A stretch of DNA of 10,952 bases, from positions 1 through 10,952 of the forward strand of contig JAFAEZ010000189.1 in assembly GCA_023423775.1 (NCBI GenBank). The letters are read 5' to 3'. Of the stretch, positions 1 through 5,800 are shown in pieces. The translations under genes were made by a program, and so were the position numbers. The notes beneath the pieces are model-generated. The model was not told where the DNA came from. It worked only from the letters and a program-made list of their open reading frames with translations, and ran no database searches. The DNA is from Pseudomonadota bacterium (GTDB lineage: Bacteria; Pseudomonadota; Alphaproteobacteria; Sphingomonadales; Sphingomonadaceae). The number at the start of each line of letters is the position of its first letter. Within the stretch, counting starts at the first letter, position 1.

Positions 1-1
1 G

Positions 2-37
2 CATAAGCCCGCACCGCCCGCCATGTCCTGGCGATGA
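2..37 (+). CDS. 3' end of an upstream gene (partial, unidentified)
   Basis: Frame 2 is open from the window edge and ends in a TGA at 35-37, giving a tail of eleven residues (HKPAPPAMSWR). That stop overlaps the ATG of the next gene as ATGA, the same junction used elsewhere in this window between genes of one operon. This is the only evidence that it is a real gene end. The tail is too short to identify, and the frame could be open by chance. Confidence 0.3.
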   Translation, partial: HKPAPPAMSWR

Positions 38-696
38 CCACGCCCCCGATGAAGGCCGCGATCATTCCGGTGACGCCGCTCCAGCAGAATTGCACCTTGC
101 TCTGGTGCACCAAGACGATGCGCGGCGCCTTCGTCGATCCGGGCGGCGACATCGACCGGCTGAAGGCGGCGGCGGTGGCGCAAGGGGTGACGATCGAGAA
201 GATTTTGCTGACTCACGGCCATATCGATCACGCCGGCATGGCCAAGCCGCTCGCCGACGAGCTCGGCGTGCAGATCGAGGGCCCGCACCGCGCCGATAGC
301 TTCTGGCTCGACCGGCTCGACGAGGACGGCGCCCGCTACGGCATACCGGGCGTGCCGTTCACGCCCGACCGCTGGCTGGAGGAGGGCGAGAGCGTGACCG
401 TGGGCGAGCTGAGCTTCGCCGTCTATCACTGCCCCGGCCACACGCCCGGCCACGTCGTCTTCCACCATCCCGAGTCGAAGCTCGCGCTCGTTGGCGACGT
501 CCTCTTCCAGGGTTCGATCGGTCGCACCGATTTCCCGCTCGGCAACCATCAGGACCTGCTCGACGCGATCGTCGCCAAGCTCTGGCCGATGGGCGACGAC
601 ACCGCCTTCATCCCCGGCCACGGCCCGATGAGCAGCTTCGGCCACGAGCGGCGCAGCAATCCGTTCGTCGCGGACCAGGTGCTGGCCAGGGGTTAG
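34..696 (+). CDS. MBL-fold metallo-hydrolase (YcbL / glyoxalase II-like)
   Basis: The 220-residue protein is a single-domain metallo-beta-lactamase-fold hydrolase, probably a cytoplasmic zinc enzyme acting on thioesters in the manner of glyoxalase II. The metal-binding set is complete: THGHIDH at 60-66 (H61, H63, D65, H66), H136 in CPGHTPGH, D155 in GDVLF and H196 in PGHG. The start of the fold, MKAAIIPVTPLQQNC, matches the way YcbL proteins begin, so the second ATG at 49 is a serious alternative start. The ATG at 34 is preferred only because it overlaps an upstream stop as ATGA; neither has a clear ribosome binding site. It lacks the long C-terminal helical domain of classical glyoxalase II, which fits the short YcbL type. 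The lipoprotein gene starts 12 nt downstream, so these are probably co-transcribed. The natural substrate cannot be read from sequence. Confidence 0.93.
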   Translation: MTTPPMKAAIIPVTPLQQNCTLLWCTKTMRGAFVDPGGDIDRLKAAAVAQGVTIEKILLTHGHIDHAGMAKPLADELGVQIEGPHRADSFWLDRLDEDGARYGIPGVPFTPDRWLEEGESVTVGELSFAVYHCPGHTPGHVVFHHPESKLALVGDVLFQGSIGRTDFPLGNHQDLLDAIVAKLWPMGDDTAFIPGHGPMSSFGHERRSNPFVADQVLARG

Positions 697-708
697 AAAG
701 GAACGGCC

Positions 709-1182
709 GTGTGGCGGGGGCGTTTTGCCTCCGAAATGAAAAGCTTCGTCCCGATACTCCTGGCGCTCGGCATTCTCGGCTGCAGCGAAATCCCCAGAGA
801 CCCCGAGGGAACGCTCGAGCGCGTGCGAACCGAGGGCACCTTCAAGGTCGGACTGATCGCCTCGGCGCAGCCGCCCGTCGGCGCCGATCGCAGCCGTCTG
901 CTGGTCGAACGGGTCGGCCGGCAGGTTGAGGCCGAGCCGCAGTTCGAAAAGGGCGCATCCGAGCCGTTGCTCGCGAAGCTGGAGGAAGGCGAACTCGACA
1001 TGGTGATCGGCGAGCTGGCACCGGCCAGTCCGTGGGCCAAGGCGGTCACCTTGCTCACCCCGCTCGGCGAGCAGGTCAGCCGCGACGGCCACGTCCATCT
1101 CGTGGTTGCCCTGCGCAATGGCGAGAATGCGTGGATCGGGCTCGTCGACCGCGAGGTCCGGGCCGTGGCGGCGATGCCATGA
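709..1182 (+). CDS. Short solute-binding-protein-like lipoprotein (lobe 2 absent)
   Basis: The 157-residue product begins with a lipoprotein signal: a basic n-region, a hydrophobic stretch at 12-23 and a lipobox ILGC with the acylated Cys at 25. Serine follows the Cys, so outer-membrane sorting is possible. The mature part resembles the first half of family 3 solute-binding proteins: GTLERVRTEGTFKVGLI at 34-50 corresponds to the 'tLdrIrerGtLrVG' strand, and EGELDMVIGEL at 93-103 to the 'G-lDlviggl' strand. After about residue 125 it goes straight to a short closing segment (VVALRNGENAWIGLVDREV). The usual second lobe is missing; full members run to about 230-260 residues. The GTG start at 709 has AAGGA 8 nt upstream. 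ATG 736 also yields a good lipoprotein signal but lacks a well-placed SD. The stop overlaps the next start (ATGA at 1179-1182), implying coupling to the CDF gene. Ligand unknown. Confidence 0.78.
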   Translation: MWRGRFASEMKSFVPILLALGILGCSEIPRDPEGTLERVRTEGTFKVGLIASAQPPVGADRSRLLVERVGRQVEAEPQFEKGASEPLLAKLEEGELDMVIGELAPASPWAKAVTLLTPLGEQVSRDGHVHLVVALRNGENAWIGLVDREVRAVAAMP

Positions 1183-2141
1183 CGCGCGCCTTCCCGCCGG
1201 AGATAGCCGACGATCTCAAGCGCGCCGCCCGGCTCGAATATTGGACGATCGGCTGGATGCTGTCGATCATCCTGGTGATGGGCCTAGTAATGGGATCGAG
1301 CCAGGCCATGCAGACCGCTTGGATCGAAGACGTGCTGAGCCTCATCCCGGCGATCGTGTTCCTGATAGCCGTCCATTTCGAGAAGAAGGACCCGACCGGC
1401 CCCTTTCCATTCGGCTATCAGCGGGTCCACAGCCTAGCCTTCCTGATCTCCGCGGTCGCGCTCACCATCATGGGCACGGTCCTGCTGTTCGAATCGGCTA
1501 TGACCCTTGTCCGCCAGGAACATGTCACGGTCCCGCCGATGCGCTTGTTCGGCGAGGATATCTGGATGGGCTGGCTGATGATCGGAGCGCTGCTCTACTC
1601 GGTCGTGCCGCCGGTGATTCTGGGCCGCATGAAGCTGCCGCTCGCCCGCCGTCTCCAGGACGAAGTGCTGCATACCGATGCGCTGATGCAGAAGGCCGAC
1701 TGGATGACGGGTCTCGCCGGCATCGGCGGGATCCTCGGCATCGGTCTCGGCCTGTGGTGGGCCGACGCGCTGGCAGCGGGCATCATATCTCTCAGCATCG
1801 TCCAGGATGGCGTCACGGCGCTGCGGATTGCCACCGCTGAACTGGTCGACGGCGCCCCGCGCGAGCTCGGCAGCACCGGACCCGATCCCGAAGCCGAGCT
1901 GCTGGAGGAAAAGCTCGCCCGCCAATATCCGGGGGCGAGGGTCCGGTTGCGGGAGACGGGCCGCTATATTCATGCCGAGGTGAGCGGTGTTGAGCCGGAC
2001 CCTGTCCAGGATCTAAAGGCGCTGTGGCCAGGCGATCCGGACCGCAGCTGGCGGTTGGCTCAGCTCAGCTTCGTTCCGCCTGACGAGGGGGTGGTGATGC
2101 CGGCATATGTTACCGGCGCCGGCCGTCCACGATCCAGATAG
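1179..2141 (+). CDS. CDF-family cation transporter with atypical metal site
   Basis: The 320-residue inner-membrane protein has the cation diffusion facilitator layout: six hydrophobic segments at about 25-45, 51-66, 84-104, 128-148, 165-191 and 192-214, then a cytoplasmic domain at about 235-302. The post-TM2 signature FPFGYQRVHSL (76-86) matches the CDF 'hpfGygRaE' loop, and LHTDALMQKADWMTG (164-178) matches the TM5 site. Family members export divalent metals by proton antiport. By my hand alignment, the four ligands of E. coli YiiP (D45, D49, H153, D157) correspond here to E50, S54, M170 and D174, so the zinc site is largely replaced. Metal specificity, or even transport itself, is therefore uncertain. 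The start is the ATG in the ATGA overlap with the lipoprotein gene. The last 82 bp overlap the convergent MAPEG gene. An in-frame extension upstream to 1032 lies inside the lipoprotein gene and is not needed. Confidence 0.88.
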   Translation: MTRAFPPEIADDLKRAARLEYWTIGWMLSIILVMGLVMGSSQAMQTAWIEDVLSLIPAIVFLIAVHFEKKDPTGPFPFGYQRVHSLAFLISAVALTIMGTVLLFESAMTLVRQEHVTVPPMRLFGEDIWMGWLMIGALLYSVVPPVILGRMKLPLARRLQDEVLHTDALMQKADWMTGLAGIGGILGIGLGLWWADALAAGIISLSIVQDGVTALRIATAELVDGAPRELGSTGPDPEAELLEEKLARQYPGARVRLRETGRYIHAEVSGVEPDPVQDLKALWPGDPDRSWRLAQLSFVPPDEGVVMPAYVTGAGRPRSR

Positions 2142-2521
2142 GGTATGGCGAGCGCGTAGGCGGCGAGCCCGATCAGCACCAGCCAGGTCACCATGATGCC
2201 GACGATTCGGAGCATGTTGGTGCCGCCGCGATCGAGCCCGAACGGATGCGCCAGCCGCCCCAGGATATAGAGAATCGCGACCGCCCACAGCCAGGTCTGG
2301 GTGCCGCGGGCATATTCGACCAGACCAAGCAGGATCAGGAAGAAAGGCGTATATTCGATATAGTTGGAATGGGCGCGCATGCGCGTGGCGATGGCCTTCT
2401 CGCCCCCGTCGCCGATCGAAACCTTGTGGCGCCGCCGCAGCAGGCTCACGCGAATGCCAAGCCAGACGTTGAGAAGGGCGGCCGCTCCGGCGATGGTGAG
2501 CGTGATCGGCAGCGTGACCAT
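2060..2521 (-). CDS. MAPEG-family membrane protein (YecN-like)
   Basis: The 153-residue protein has four hydrophobic segments (about 5-25, 57-72, 75-92, 104-126). It carries the MAPEG signature RMRAHSNYIEYTP at 47-59, preceded by KVSIGDGGEKAIATR, close to the corresponding region of E. coli YecN. Eukaryotic MAPEG proteins are glutathione- or eicosanoid-related membrane enzymes; the role of bacterial YecN-like members is not established. Two starts are close together. The ATG at 2530 directly abuts GGGAG, while the ATG at 2521 sits 9 nt after it, so 2521 is chosen (156 residues if 2530). The frame stays open upstream to 2779, but that stretch crosses the rpmF promoter and gene and shows no family similarity. 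The C-terminal 27 residues or so, rich in Gly, Pro and Thr, overlap the 3' end of the CDF gene on the other strand. The gene diverges from rpmF across about 190 bp. Confidence 0.87.
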   Translation of the reverse strand: MVTLPITLTIAGAAALLNVWLGIRVSLLRRRHKVSIGDGGEKAIATRMRAHSNYIEYTPFFLILLGLVEYARGTQTWLWAVAILYILGRLAHPFGLDRGGTNMLRIVGIMVTWLVLIGLAAYALAIPYLDRGRPAPVTYAGITTPSSGGTKLS

Positions 2522-2570
2522 GACTTGCATCTCCCTGTTCCGATCCCCAGCTGACACGGGCAGGCGGTGC

Positions 2571-2598
2571 TTGCAACAGCGGGGAAATTCGCTATAGG
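2571..2598 (+). promoter_or_regulatory. Candidate promoter P1 of the rpmF operon
   Basis: TTGCAA at 2571-2576 is followed after 14 nt by GCTATAGG at 2591-2598. This resembles the Caulobacter-type housekeeping promoter (TTGAC-like -35, GCTANAWC -10); read as sigma70 it is TTGCAA, 16 nt, TATAGG. It lies in the divergent gap between the MAPEG gene and rpmF and points at rpmF. Transcription would begin near 2605 and leave a leader of about 105 nt containing a hairpin. The assignment rests on motif matching only. Confidence 0.45.
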
Positions 2599-2636
2599 CG
2601 GCAACGCTCAAAGCGAGCACCCGGCCGCCATGGCCC

Positions 2637-2670
2637 GCGGCCAATGCGGTCGTTGACCGATTGGCGCCGC
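2637..2670 (+). promoter_or_regulatory. Hairpin / inverted repeat in the rpmF leader
   Basis: The arms pair as GCGG-CCAAT-(G)-CGGTC on the left and GACCG-ATTGG-(CG)-CCGC on the right around a GTT loop. That is 14 base pairs with a one-base and a two-base bulge. It lies 41 nt before the rpmF start and is not followed by a T-run, so it is not an ordinary intrinsic terminator. It could be an RNA element in the transcript from P1, or a DNA operator: its right arm overlaps TTGGCG at 2661-2666, which with TAGACT at 2684-2689 (17-nt spacer) could be a second, weaker promoter nearer the gene. Confidence 0.5.
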
Positions 2671-2711
2671 AGTTCGCGACCCTTAGACTATCGATTGGAA
2701 TAGGTGCCAGG

Positions 2712-2891
2712 ATGGCCGTCCCTAAGAGAAAAACTTCGCCTTCGAAGCGCAACATGCGCCGCAGCCACGACGCGCTCACCCCGGTGAACTATCAGGAATG
2801 CCCGAATTGTGGCGAACTGCGCCTTCCGCACAATCTGTGCAGCGGCTGCGGTCACTATAACGGCCGCGAAATCCTTCCGGTCGAAGCCTAA
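2712..2891 (+). CDS. rpmF: 50S ribosomal protein L32
   Basis: The 59-residue protein is full length for bacterial L32, a component of the large ribosomal subunit. The family start MAVPKRKTSPSKRNMRRSHD is clear. A four-cysteine zinc ribbon is intact: C30 and C33 in CPNCG, C43 and C46 in CSGCG, so this is the zinc-containing form. The ATG at 2712 is fixed by the conserved MAVPK start; longer in-frame versions from upstream start codons would run through the leader. plsX follows after 21 nt, reproducing the rpmF-plsX-fabH order known from E. coli and many other bacteria. Expression probably comes from the promoter region at 2571-2689. Confidence 0.98.
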   Translation: MAVPKRKTSPSKRNMRRSHDALTPVNYQECPNCGELRLPHNLCSGCGHYNGREILPVEA

Positions 2892-2912
2892 TACATTCCG
2901 GGAGCGAGACGG

Positions 2913-3962
2913 TTGGGCAGCACGCCACGGATCGCAATCGACGCGATGGGTGGCGATACCGGCCCGGCTGTCATGCTGGCCGGAGCTGCACGCGCCTTTC
3001 GTCGCCGTGCCGATCTCCAATTCCTCGTCTTCGGTGACGAGCCGCTGATTCGCGCCGAGCTCGGCAAGCATCCGCAGCTCGCCCCGGCGGTCGAGATCGT
3101 CCATTGCGACGACGTCATCGGCTCCGAAGAGAAGCCGAGCCTGGCGCTGCGCCGCGCCAAGACCAGCTCGCTCGGGCGCGCGATCAATGCCGTGAAGGCC
3201 GGCGACGCGAGCGCCGCTTTGTCGGCCGGCAATACCGGCGCGATGATGGCGATGGCCAAGGTCGCTCTGCGCACCATGAAGGGCATCGACCGCCCGGCGC
3301 TGGCGGCGTTGCTGCCGTCGCTCGGCGACAACGATCTCGTCATGCTCGATCTCGGCGCCAACACCGAGTGCGATACCCAGAATCTGATCCAGTTCGCGGT
3401 CATGGGCGCCGCTTATTCGCGCGTCGTGCTCGATATCGAGAAGCCGCGCGTGCGCCTGCTCAACATCGGCACCGAGGAGCTGAAGGGCACCGACCAGCTC
3501 AAGGAAGCCGCGGCCGCCCTGCGCGAGGCCGACTATCTGCGCATGCGCTTCGACGGGTTCACCGAAGGTGACAAATTGTCGCAGGGCGACGTCGATGTGG
3601 TCGTGACCGACGGCTTCTCCGGCAATATCGCGCTGAAGACGGCCGAGGGCACGGCCCGATTCGTCACCGACCTTCTGCGCCGCGCCTTCACCAGCAGCCT
3701 GCGCTCGAAAGCGGGTTTCATGCTCTCCAAGCCGGCGCTCCACATGCTCAAGGTCCATCTCGACCCGAACAATCATAATGGCGCGGTCTTCCTCGGCCTC
3801 AACGGCCTGGTCGTGAAGAGCCATGGCGGCGCCGACGAGAAGGGCATCGCCAATGCGATCCGGGTCGCCGCCCGCATGGTGCGCGAGGACCTGACCCGCA
3901 AGATCACCGAGGATCTCGACAACATCGCCCAGCACCGCGCCGCGCGCCAGGCCGCGAAATGA
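2913..3962 (+). CDS. plsX: Phosphate acyltransferase PlsX
   Basis: PlsX converts acyl-ACP plus phosphate into acyl-phosphate and ACP, the donor used by PlsY to begin phospholipid synthesis. It is a peripheral enzyme at the inner face of the membrane. The 349 residues are the normal length, with the expected motifs in order: IAIDAMGGDTGP (7-18), ALSAGNTGAMM (102-112), MLDLGANTEC (144-153), NIGTEELKGTD (184-194), VVVTDGFSGNIALKTAEG (229-246) and NGAVFLGLNGLVVKSHGG (289-306). The start is a rare TTG at 2913, placed 8 nt after GGAG (2901-2904). The first downstream ATG (codon 12) would cut into the IDAMGGD motif, so TTG is well supported. The stop overlaps the fabH start as ATGA, indicating translational coupling. 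Confidence 0.97.
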   Translation: MGSTPRIAIDAMGGDTGPAVMLAGAARAFRRRADLQFLVFGDEPLIRAELGKHPQLAPAVEIVHCDDVIGSEEKPSLALRRAKTSSLGRAINAVKAGDASAALSAGNTGAMMAMAKVALRTMKGIDRPALAALLPSLGDNDLVMLDLGANTECDTQNLIQFAVMGAAYSRVVLDIEKPRVRLLNIGTEELKGTDQLKEAAAALREADYLRMRFDGFTEGDKLSQGDVDVVVTDGFSGNIALKTAEGTARFVTDLLRRAFTSSLRSKAGFMLSKPALHMLKVHLDPNNHNGAVFLGLNGLVVKSHGGADEKGIANAIRVAARMVREDLTRKITEDLDNIAQHRAARQAAK

Positions 3963-4921
3963 CCCGCCGCGCCACCATCGTCGGCACCGGCTCCGCTTTG
4001 CCGCCCCGCCGCGTCACGAACGCCGAACTCGCCGAGCGCGTCGACACCACGCACGAATGGATCGTCGAGCGCACCGGTATCGAGGCCCGCCACATCGCTG
4101 CCGACGGCGAGACCACGGCGACGCTCGCGACCGAAGCGGCGCGCAAGGCGCTCGACGCCGCCGGCATTCCGGCCGAGAAGATCGGACTGATCGTGCTCGC
4201 CACCGCCACGCCGGACCAGACCTTTCCGGCCAGCGCGACCCGCGTCCAGACCGCGCTCGGCATCAACGACTGCATCGCCTTTGACGTCGCCGCCGTCTGC
4301 ACCGGCTTCCTCTACGCGCTGTCGGTCGCGGACAATATGATCAAGGGCGGCATGGCCGTTTACGCGCTCGTCATCGGCTCCGAGACGTTCAGCCGCATCC
4401 TCGACTGGGAGGACCGCACGACCTGCGTCCTGTTCGGCGACGGCGCCGGCGCGCTGGTGCTGAAGGCCGAGGAGACCGAGGATCGCGGCATCCTCGCCAC
4501 CCGCCTCCACGCCGACGGCCGCCATAACGATTTGCTGTTCGTCGACGGCGGCGTCTCGACCACCGGCACGGTCGGCAAGCTGCGCATGAAGGGGAAGGAG
4601 GTTTTCCGCCACGCGGTCGTGAACCTCGCCGACGTGCTCAAGGAAACGCTCGACGCTGCCGGCCACACGCCGGACGAGGTCGACTGGGTCGTGCCCCACC
4701 AGGCCAATAAACGAATCCTCGATGCCACCGCCAAGAAGCTCGGCCTCGCGCCGGAAAAGGTGGTCGTGACCGTCGACCAGCACGCCAATACGTCGGCGGC
4801 TTCGGTGCCGCTTGCGCTCGATACCGCCGTCCGCGACGGCCGCATCCAGAAGGACAACCTCCTTGTCCTCGAGGCCATGGGCGGCGGCTTTACCTGGGGC
4901 GCTGCCGTAATCCGCTATTGA
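3959..4921 (+). CDS. fabH: Beta-ketoacyl-ACP synthase III (FabH)
   Basis: FabH condenses acetyl-CoA (or another primer) with malonyl-ACP to start each fatty-acid chain in type II synthesis in the cytoplasm. The 320-residue protein carries the Cys-His-Asn catalytic triad at C114 (DVAAVCTGF), H247 (PHQANKRI) and N277 (HANTSA), at nearly the same positions as in E. coli FabH (112, 244, 274). ERTGIEARH (37-45) and the glycine-rich end GGGFTWGAAVIRY are also typical of the family. The start ATG overlaps the plsX stop by 4 nt. No convincing terminator follows, and the 170-bp gap to ihfA contains a possible separate promoter, so ihfA may be partly independent. Confidence 0.98.
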   Translation: MTRRATIVGTGSALPPRRVTNAELAERVDTTHEWIVERTGIEARHIAADGETTATLATEAARKALDAAGIPAEKIGLIVLATATPDQTFPASATRVQTALGINDCIAFDVAAVCTGFLYALSVADNMIKGGMAVYALVIGSETFSRILDWEDRTTCVLFGDGAGALVLKAEETEDRGILATRLHADGRHNDLLFVDGGVSTTGTVGKLRMKGKEVFRHAVVNLADVLKETLDAAGHTPDEVDWVVPHQANKRILDATAKKLGLAPEKVVVTVDQHANTSAASVPLALDTAVRDGRIQKDNLLVLEAMGGGFTWGAAVIRY

Positions 4922-5013
4922 CGATTCGATTCCGAAACGATCTTCTGCATATTGAGTCGAATGCGACCAGCAGAGGTCGGGGGGCATCGACATGCGGTTT
5001 ACCGCTATTGACG
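4912..5013 (+). repeat. 12-nt direct repeat spanning the fabH stop and downstream gap
   Basis: CCGCTATTGACG occurs at 4912-4923, across the end and stop codon of fabH, and again exactly at 5002-5013, 90 nt downstream. The sequence around the two copies differs. A short hairpin (CGACC/GGTCG, 6-nt loop, 4964-4979) lies between them. The repeat could be a small tandem-duplication scar or chance; no function is visible. Confidence 0.5.
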
Positions 5014-5049
5014 GCCGCCCGCCGCAATGCTGATTGCGCTCGACCCTAA

Positions 5050-5057
5050 GCTATATT
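5050..5057 (+). promoter_or_regulatory. Candidate -10 element for ihfA
   Basis: GCTATATT at 5050-5057 resembles the GCTANAWC -10 form also seen before rpmF and sits in a local AT-rich patch in otherwise GC-rich DNA. A start near 5064 would give a leader of about 28 nt before ihfA. The matching -35 is poor: TTGCGC at 5034-5039 is too close (12 nt to TATATT). Only the -10 is therefore proposed, with modest confidence. Confidence 0.35.
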
Positions 5058-5091
5058 ATTGTTTTCAACTTGTTCCTGGGAGGGGAATGCC

Positions 5092-5415
5092 ATGGCGGAC
5101 GCAGGTACGGTCCGGAAGCCGCAAGCCGGAACGTTGACGCGGGCCGATCTGGCGGACGTGGTCCACCAGGAAATCGGCCTTTCGCGCGCCGATTCGGCCG
5201 GCATCGTCGAACGCATTCTCCATCATATGTGCCATGCTTTGTCGGAGGGCGAGAACGTCAAGATCTCCGGCTTCGGCAGCTTCATCCTCCGCGACAAGGG
5301 CGAGCGTGTCGGGCGCAACCCGAAGACCGGCGTCGAAGTCCCGATCGCGCCGCGCCGCGTGCTGACCTTCCGCGCCAGCCAGATCATGCGCGAGCGGATC
5401 GTAGACGGCGGCTGA
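5092..5415 (+). CDS. ihfA: Integration host factor subunit alpha
   Basis: IHF alpha pairs with IHF beta (not in this window) to bind and sharply bend DNA at specific sites, acting in transcription, replication and recombination. The 107-residue protein has the HU/IHF fold: an N-terminal helical part with LTRADLADVVHQEIGLSR (15-32), then ISGFGSFILRDKGERVGRNP (58-77) and PIAPRRVLTFRAS (84-96). The beta-arm tip RNPKTG (75-80) keeps the intercalating proline P77. The alpha assignment rests on this sequence and on the following merR gene, the standard alphaproteobacterial arrangement. The ATG at 5092 has GGGAGGGG 6 nt upstream (5078-5085). An in-frame upstream ATG at 5059 would place the start inside the leader and is not favoured. 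Confidence 0.95.
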   Translation: MADAGTVRKPQAGTLTRADLADVVHQEIGLSRADSAGIVERILHHMCHALSEGENVKISGFGSFILRDKGERVGRNPKTGVEVPIAPRRVLTFRASQIMRERIVDGG

Positions 5416-5419
5416 GTAG

Positions 5420-5788
5420 GTGGCGGACGCGCCCCGCAAGAGCGAGCAGGCCTTCCGCACGATCGGCGAGCTGGCGGACGAACTCGGGGTTCCGCAGCAT
5501 ATTCTTCGCTATTGGGAAACGCGCTTCCCGCAATTGCGGCCGCTGCAGCGCGCCGGCAATCGGCGCTATTACCGGCCCGGCGACGTCGCCTTGGCCCATC
5601 GCATCCATACCTTGCTGAACCGGGACGGCTATACGATCCGCGGTGTCCAGCAATTGCTCGCAAACGGCGACAATGAGGCGGCCACCCCTGCTCCTGCTCC
5701 GGCTGCTACCGCAGCGGCGGGCCCGGCCTTTCCGGCGGACGAGCTGCGCGCGCTGCGCCGGATGCTGAAGGACGCGCTCGACGGCTGA
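5420..5788 (+). CDS. MerR-family transcriptional regulator (small, no effector domain)
   Basis: The 122-residue protein has an N-terminal winged helix-turn-helix of the MerR type: FRTIGELADELGVPQHILRY (12-31), then WETRFPQLRPLQRAGNRRYY (32-51) with the NRRYY wing, and a second helical part to about residue 81. An Ala/Pro-rich linker (87-104) and a short helix (106-120) follow. No cysteine metal site or drug-binding domain is present, so this is the minimal regulator that habitually follows ihfA in alphaproteobacteria. Its targets are unknown. The start is a GTG 4 nt after the ihfA stop with only a weak SD, which suggests translation by re-initiation from ihfA. The first codons (MADA) repeat a 10-nt stretch also found at the ihfA start, probably by chance. 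Confidence 0.92.
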   Translation: MADAPRKSEQAFRTIGELADELGVPQHILRYWETRFPQLRPLQRAGNRRYYRPGDVALAHRIHTLLNRDGYTIRGVQQLLANGDNEAATPAPAPAATAAAGPAFPADELRALRRMLKDALDG

Positions 5789-5797
5789 GCCGCTTTT
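5782..5797 (+). terminator. Weak candidate terminator at the merR stop
   Basis: CGGC-TGA-GCCG forms a 4-bp GC stem with the merR stop codon in its loop, followed by C and four Ts. It lies in the 12-bp convergent gap between the merR and histidine phosphatase genes, where a terminator would make sense. The stem is short and the T-run minimal, so this is tentative. Confidence 0.25.
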
Positions 5798-5800
5798 GCG

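Noticed and set aside
2522..2779. N-terminal extension of the MAPEG frame
   Set aside because: It would run through the rpmF promoter and into the rpmF coding sequence, and MAPEG similarity begins only at the chosen start.
2688..3935. 415-codon minus-strand open frame opposite plsX and rpmF
   Set aside because: Antisense shadow of plsX and rpmF, with no family signature.
4921..4985. Intrinsic terminator after fabH
   Set aside because: Only a 5-bp stem (CGACC/GGTCG at 4964-4979) without a T-run is present, so it is not enough to call.
3773..4993. 406-codon minus-strand open frame opposite fabH and the end of plsX
   Set aside because: Antisense shadow of two well-identified genes, with a composition dominated by Arg, Ala, Gly, Val, Asp and Glu.
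5034..5618. 194-codon plus-strand frame overlapping ihfA and merR
   Set aside because: It is an Arg/Pro/Ser-rich out-of-frame translation of ihfA and merR.
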